Origin: Eubacterium sp. CAG:274
GTDB lineage: Bacteria > Bacillota > Clostridia > Lachnospirales > CAG-274
NCBI GenBank assembly: GCA_000432155.1
Contig: FR888497.1
Location: 122,108-148,525 of the forward strand
Direction: 5' to 3'
DNA length: 26,418 nt
Shown piece after piece: positions 23,531 to 26,418 of this stretch. Numbering within the stretch: position 1 is the stretch's first letter; the number at the start of each line of letters is the position of its first letter. The notes beneath the pieces were generated by a model, which saw nothing but the letters and a program-made list of their open reading frames with translations, was not told where the DNA came from and made no database searches. Position numbers and translations under genes: made by a program.

Positions 23531-24967
23531 TTATTTTTTGTTCTTGTTATATAATTTTAAAGTGAAAGTAAAGGTACTGCCCTTTCCAAGTGTACTCTTA
23601 ACAAAAATTTCTTCGTTGTGAGCTTTAATAAATTCTTTAACTATAGATAAACCTAAACCAGAACCAGTTTTATCCATTCCTCTAGAAGAATCTGCTTTAT
23701 ATAATCTATCAAAAATTCGGGCTTGTTCATCTTCTTTCATACCTATTCCGTTATCTATTATGGATATGTATGCTTTTTGTTCTAATTCTTCCGTTTTTAA
23801 TATTAGTTTACCATTTTTGTTTGTGAATTTAATTGCATTATCTAATAAATTATATATGACTCTTTGTATTTTTTCATAATCCGCATATACCATTACTGGT
23901 GTATTTGTATTTTCGAAAACAATAGAAATATTCTTATCAAAGGCTTTAACTTTTAATGTTGATGCAACTAATTCTAGTAATTCATTGATATTAAAACTTG
24001 AGTATTTTAATTTTGCACCATTTAATTTATTTTTACTTAAATCTAAAATTGTATTTGACATTTTATTAAGTCTTTCAGTTTCAGAATAGATAATATTTAG
24101 GTATTTTGGAAGTTTATCTTCTGGAATAACGCCATCAATAATAGCTTGTAAATAACCCATTATAGAAGTTAAAGGCGAGCGTAAATCATGAGATATACTT
24201 GATATAAATTCATGTCGTTTTTGCTCTTGGTCTTCCAAGCTATCTGCCATAGAGTTTAGATTTCTAGCCAGTATAGAAATTTCATCCATACGATTACCAA
24301 TTTCAATTCTTTTGCTAAAGTTTCCAGCTGCTATTTCTGCTGTTACTGTACTCATTTCGCGTATGGGGCTTAATGCTCTATCAATAAAAATTCTAAGAAA
24401 AAAGAATCCAACAATATTTATAACCAAGACAAAAATTAATATTACAATACATTCTTGTAGTAAAGTTTGATTTATACTACCTCTATCGCATCCTAGAATA
24501 ATAGTGCCAATTTTTTTGTTAGATATAATTATATTGTATACTATACTATATTTAGCACCATCAAATGTATTTGAAAAATCGCTGGTTATCCATTTATAAT
24601 TGTCTGTTTTTTTCATACTTTTTGTGTCAGGAATAGCAGAAGTATATTTTTGCCCGATAAATTTATTATCTACATTCTGAGATACACATTGTATAATATT
24701 ATTAGTGTCTAAAACTAGTATTGATGAATCTTCATATGCATCTATAAGACTAAATTTTGTTTTAAAATTGTTGTTAAAATAGTTTTTTCCGTCATATGAG
24801 TCCAAAAGGACATTTTCTATTCTTATAGCATTATTTAGTATTATATTTTGTTGCTGTTTGTAAAAAAAATCTTTGAATGCAAAACTTAGCCCTATTCCTA
24901 ATACTGAAAAACCAGCAGTAAAAACTAAGATATATACAACAAGCCATTTTTCAAGCAATTTAAACAT
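23531..24967 (-). CDS. Membrane sensor histidine kinase without an adjacent response regulator
   Basis: Two-component sensor of 478 residues. Membrane helix 1 spans about 11-30, an extracellular sensing domain of about 140 residues follows (35-170, Cache/PAS-like by secondary-structure feel), then helix 2 at about 173-195. A HAMP domain runs from about 196 to 248. The HisKA H-box SSISHDLRSPLT has phospho-acceptor His260. The ATPase domain has the N-box YNLLDNAIKFT (372-382), DNGIGM (405-410) and GSGLGL (435-440). All catalytic elements are intact. ATG at 24967 follows GAGGAG. It has its own consensus promoter and opposes both neighbours, so its response regulator must be encoded outside this window. 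The signal is unknown. Confidence 0.93.
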   Translation of the reverse strand: MFKLLEKWLVVYILVFTAGFSVLGIGLSFAFKDFFYKQQQNIILNNAIRIENVLLDSYDGKNYFNNNFKTKFSLIDAYEDSSILVLDTNNIIQCVSQNVDNKFIGQKYTSAIPDTKSMKKTDNYKWITSDFSNTFDGAKYSIVYNIIISNKKIGTIILGCDRGSINQTLLQECIVILIFVLVINIVGFFFLRIFIDRALSPIREMSTVTAEIAAGNFSKRIEIGNRMDEISILARNLNSMADSLEDQEQKRHEFISSISHDLRSPLTSIMGYLQAIIDGVIPEDKLPKYLNIIYSETERLNKMSNTILDLSKNKLNGAKLKYSSFNINELLELVASTLKVKAFDKNISIVFENTNTPVMVYADYEKIQRVIYNLLDNAIKFTNKNGKLILKTEELEQKAYISIIDNGIGMKEDEQARIFDRLYKADSSRGMDKTGSGLGLSIVKEFIKAHNEEIFVKSTLGKGSTFTFTLKLYNKNKK

Positions 24968-25007
24968 ACCAGCACTCTCCTCTTATACTATATTATTATT
25001 TTCATTC

Positions 25008-25036
25008 ATTATATACTAAGGATGATACTATTTCAA
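25008..25036 (-). promoter_or_regulatory. Sigma-A promoter of the histidine kinase gene
   Basis: On the minus strand, TTGAAA (5/6), a 17-base spacer and TATAAT (6/6). Transcription would start about 35 bases before the ATG. Confidence 0.87.
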
Positions 25037-25046
25037 TAGTGTAAAT

Positions 25047-25055
25047 CATAAACTA
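25047..25055 (+). promoter_or_regulatory. Possible sigma-E type -10 element for yqfC-yqfD
   Basis: CATAAACTA resembles the sporulation sigma-E -10 box (CATA followed by a T at the right distance), about 30 bases before yqfC. An upstream ATACTATT could serve as the ATA-type -35 box, but the spacing is not ideal. yqfC and yqfD are mother-cell sporulation genes in Bacillus, which is the main reason to propose it. Confidence 0.3.
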
Positions 25056-25081
25056 TATTAAAATGAAAGAGATGAAAAGAT

Positions 25082-25354
25082 ATGAAGGTAAATATAGACA
25101 GTGTTTTAAGAAATCTTGATTTGCCTAGTGATGTAGTTGAATATTTTCCAAAAATTTCTATAATTTCGAATTTACGATTATTAATAGAAAATCATAAAGG
25201 AATTAAACTCTATACTGAAAAAGAGATAATTGTTAAATGTAAAAAATTTAATATTGAAATATCGGGTAGCGAATTGTTTATTAGAGAAATAACAGATGAA
25301 TATATTTATATTTTTGGAATTGTAGAAAATATAAAATATAGTATGTGGGAGTGA
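25082..25354 (+). CDS. yqfC: YabP/YqfC-family sporulation protein
   Basis: A 90-residue protein matching the YabP/YqfC family in size and layout: an N-terminal Pro-containing segment LDLPSDVVEYFPKISIISN (13-31), then a beta-rich region with the conserved pair LLIENHKGI and IEISGSELFIREIT, ending in a strand with the G-x-V-E pattern. In spore formers this gene stands directly before yqfD and is expressed in the mother cell, and that order holds here. ATG at 25082 is preceded by a weak purine-rich site. Its biochemical role is not known. Confidence 0.88.
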   Translation: MKVNIDSVLRNLDLPSDVVEYFPKISIISNLRLLIENHKGIKLYTEKEIIVKCKKFNIEISGSELFIREITDEYIYIFGIVENIKYSMWE

Positions 25355-26418
25355 TTAATATTATTGATAAATTGTGGAAATATTTAAGTGGATATGCTAT
25401 AATAAGCATCGAAGGTTTTAATAAGATGAAACTTATTAATAAAGCTGTAAAAAAATTTATAAAATTCTCAGATATTACATCAAATAGAGTAAAAGCTACG
25501 GCAATTATACCTATTGAAGATTTAAAAAAATTATATGAATTAAATGAGGGTTATAAATGTGGTATAAAAATAGAAAAAATAATCAGCTTAAAACTTATAA
25601 TAGGTAGACTCTTAAAAAAATATTTTTTTCTGTTGGGCTTTTTTAGCTTTATTACCATACTATTTGTTTTGTCAAATATGATTTGGTTGATAAATATAAC
25701 AGGAAATGAGGAATTGTCTAATTCAGATATTATACAAGCTTGTTCAAAAGAAGGTATAGAATTAGGAAAAAATATAAGCAAATTAAATTGTAAAGATATT
25801 TCTAACAATCTTAAAAATAAGCTTGGTAATATAGCTTGGATTAATATTAGAACTCAAGGTGCGACAGTTTTTGTTAAACTGGCCGAAGAACAAAAACTAA
25901 GTCATGAATTGAATAGTAAAGATAGCCCTTGCGACATAGTTGCTAGTGCTGATTGTGAGATTACATCTATTATTACTAATAGTGGGCAACCACAAGTAAA
26001 AAAAGGCGATATAGTTGCAAAGGGAGATATATTGGTTTCAGGTCAACTTGTTAAAAGTGGTAATGAAGAAATTGAAATTACAAATCAAGTTAAATCAAGA
26101 GCCACTATATTTGGAAAGGTAGAAAGAATAAAAAGAATAGATATTCCATTTTTATTTCAAGAAAAGAAATATACAGGTAAGGTTTATAACACATATTCTT
26201 TAAAGATATTTAACAAAAAAATTAATATAGATTTTATTGACAAAGTAAGAACCAATTCTTATGATAAAAGTACGGAGGTTAAAATTTTTAATTTGGGAGA
26301 AGGATATAATCTTCCCCTCGTACTGTATAACACAAAATATAAAGAATATGTTATAAATAACATTACTTTAAATGAAAAGCAAGCTGAAAATAAAGCTAGC
26401 AAATTAATATATAATTAT
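25351..26418 (+). CDS. yqfD: Sporulation protein YqfD, 3' end cut by window edge
   Basis: The frame is open from a GTG at 25351 to the right edge (356 codons, no stop). The protein has an N-terminal soluble domain containing SGYAIISIEGFNK, one strong membrane helix at about 92-112 (FFSFITILFVLSNMIWLINI), followed by an IxVxGN-type strand and a POTRA-like region. Further on is a domain with the pattern KKGDIVAKGDILVSG, as in YqfD proteins. GTG overlaps the yqfC stop by four bases (GTGA), implying translational coupling, although the nearest purine-rich site GGGAG is very close to it, so a start slightly downstream (such as TTG at 25372) cannot be excluded. Family members are about 400 residues, so only a small part is missing. 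Confidence 0.88.
   Translation, partial: MINIIDKLWKYLSGYAIISIEGFNKMKLINKAVKKFIKFSDITSNRVKATAIIPIEDLKKLYELNEGYKCGIKIEKIISLKLIIGRLLKKYFFLLGFFSFITILFVLSNMIWLINITGNEELSNSDIIQACSKEGIELGKNISKLNCKDISNNLKNKLGNIAWINIRTQGATVFVKLAEEQKLSHELNSKDSPCDIVASADCEITSIITNSGQPQVKKGDIVAKGDILVSGQLVKSGNEEIEITNQVKSRATIFGKVERIKRIDIPFLFQEKKYTGKVYNTYSLKIFNKKINIDFIDKVRTNSYDKSTEVKIFNLGEGYNLPLVLYNTKYKEYVINNITLNEKQAENKASKLIYNY

Noticed and set aside
25551..25808. An 85-codon minus-strand frame near the right edge
   Set aside because: The plus strand here encodes the membrane helix and following domain of YqfD, with clear family features, so the minus-strand frame is a shadow.

Overview
The window is AT-rich (roughly one third G+C by eye), densely coded, and carries strong AGGAGG-type ribosome binding sites and consensus sigma-A promoters. 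It looks like a chromosomal stretch of an anaerobic, low-GC Firmicute of class Clostridia, possibly Lachnospiraceae or a close relative. Supporting markers are a Na+-pumping biotin decarboxylase cluster, a two-gene SUF-like minimal Fe-S system, a mreBCD-mrdA-minDE-rodA-mgsA cluster, and the sporulation pair yqfC-yqfD. No rRNA, tRNA, CRISPR array, insertion sequence, prophage or attachment site was seen. Almost everything is core or near-core metabolism and cell-envelope machinery.

Layout. (1) 1-4745, minus strand: a five-gene operon for a multi-subunit biotin-dependent carboxyltransferase and sodium pump. In transcription order it runs acyl-CoA-type carboxyltransferase, gamma/OadG-like subunit, biotin carrier, beta subunit OadB, and pyruvate/oxaloacetate-type carboxyltransferase OadA (cut by the left edge). 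(2) 4905-6488, plus strand: a divergent LysR regulator followed by a DEDDh exonuclease, ending at a strong bidirectional hairpin. (3) 6558-10626, minus strand: tyrA-aroA-sufC-sufB-like, from a good sigma-A promoter. (4) 10899-12992, plus strand: a solitary EF-G-like GTPase with a bidirectional terminator. (5) 13055-15270, minus strand: miaA and a Met-gamma-lyase-family PLP enzyme (YnbB-like), translationally overlapped. (6) 15493-23461, plus strand: a long cell-shape and division cluster, mreB-mreC-mreD-mrdA-minD-minE-rodA-mgsA-DUF1294, with a consensus promoter in front and a terminator behind. (7) 23531-24967, minus strand: an orphan sensor histidine kinase. (8) 25082 to the right edge, plus strand: yqfC and the start of yqfD, suggesting an endospore-forming lineage.

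How the parts fit. The first operon would move a carboxyl group between oxaloacetate or an acyl-CoA and biotin, and use decarboxylation to export Na+. The divergent LysR is the obvious candidate regulator, and an 18-bp near-palindrome lies in the shared intergenic region. The mre-mrd-min-rod cluster supplies the elongasome (MreBCD, PBP2, RodA) together with MinD and MinE, but no minC is present at the locus.

Nothing here is a clearly new defence or mobile system. The observations most worth a second look are residue-level departures from family norms inside recognisable genes: a carboxyltransferase with its glycine-rich active-site loops eroded, a methylglyoxal synthase with Glu in place of the catalytic Asp, an EF-G paralogue lacking the switch II His and the G4 Lys, and a MinDE pair without minC whose MinE lacks the usual hydrophobic N-terminal helix. 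All identifications are from reading the sequence and from family knowledge; no database search was run.
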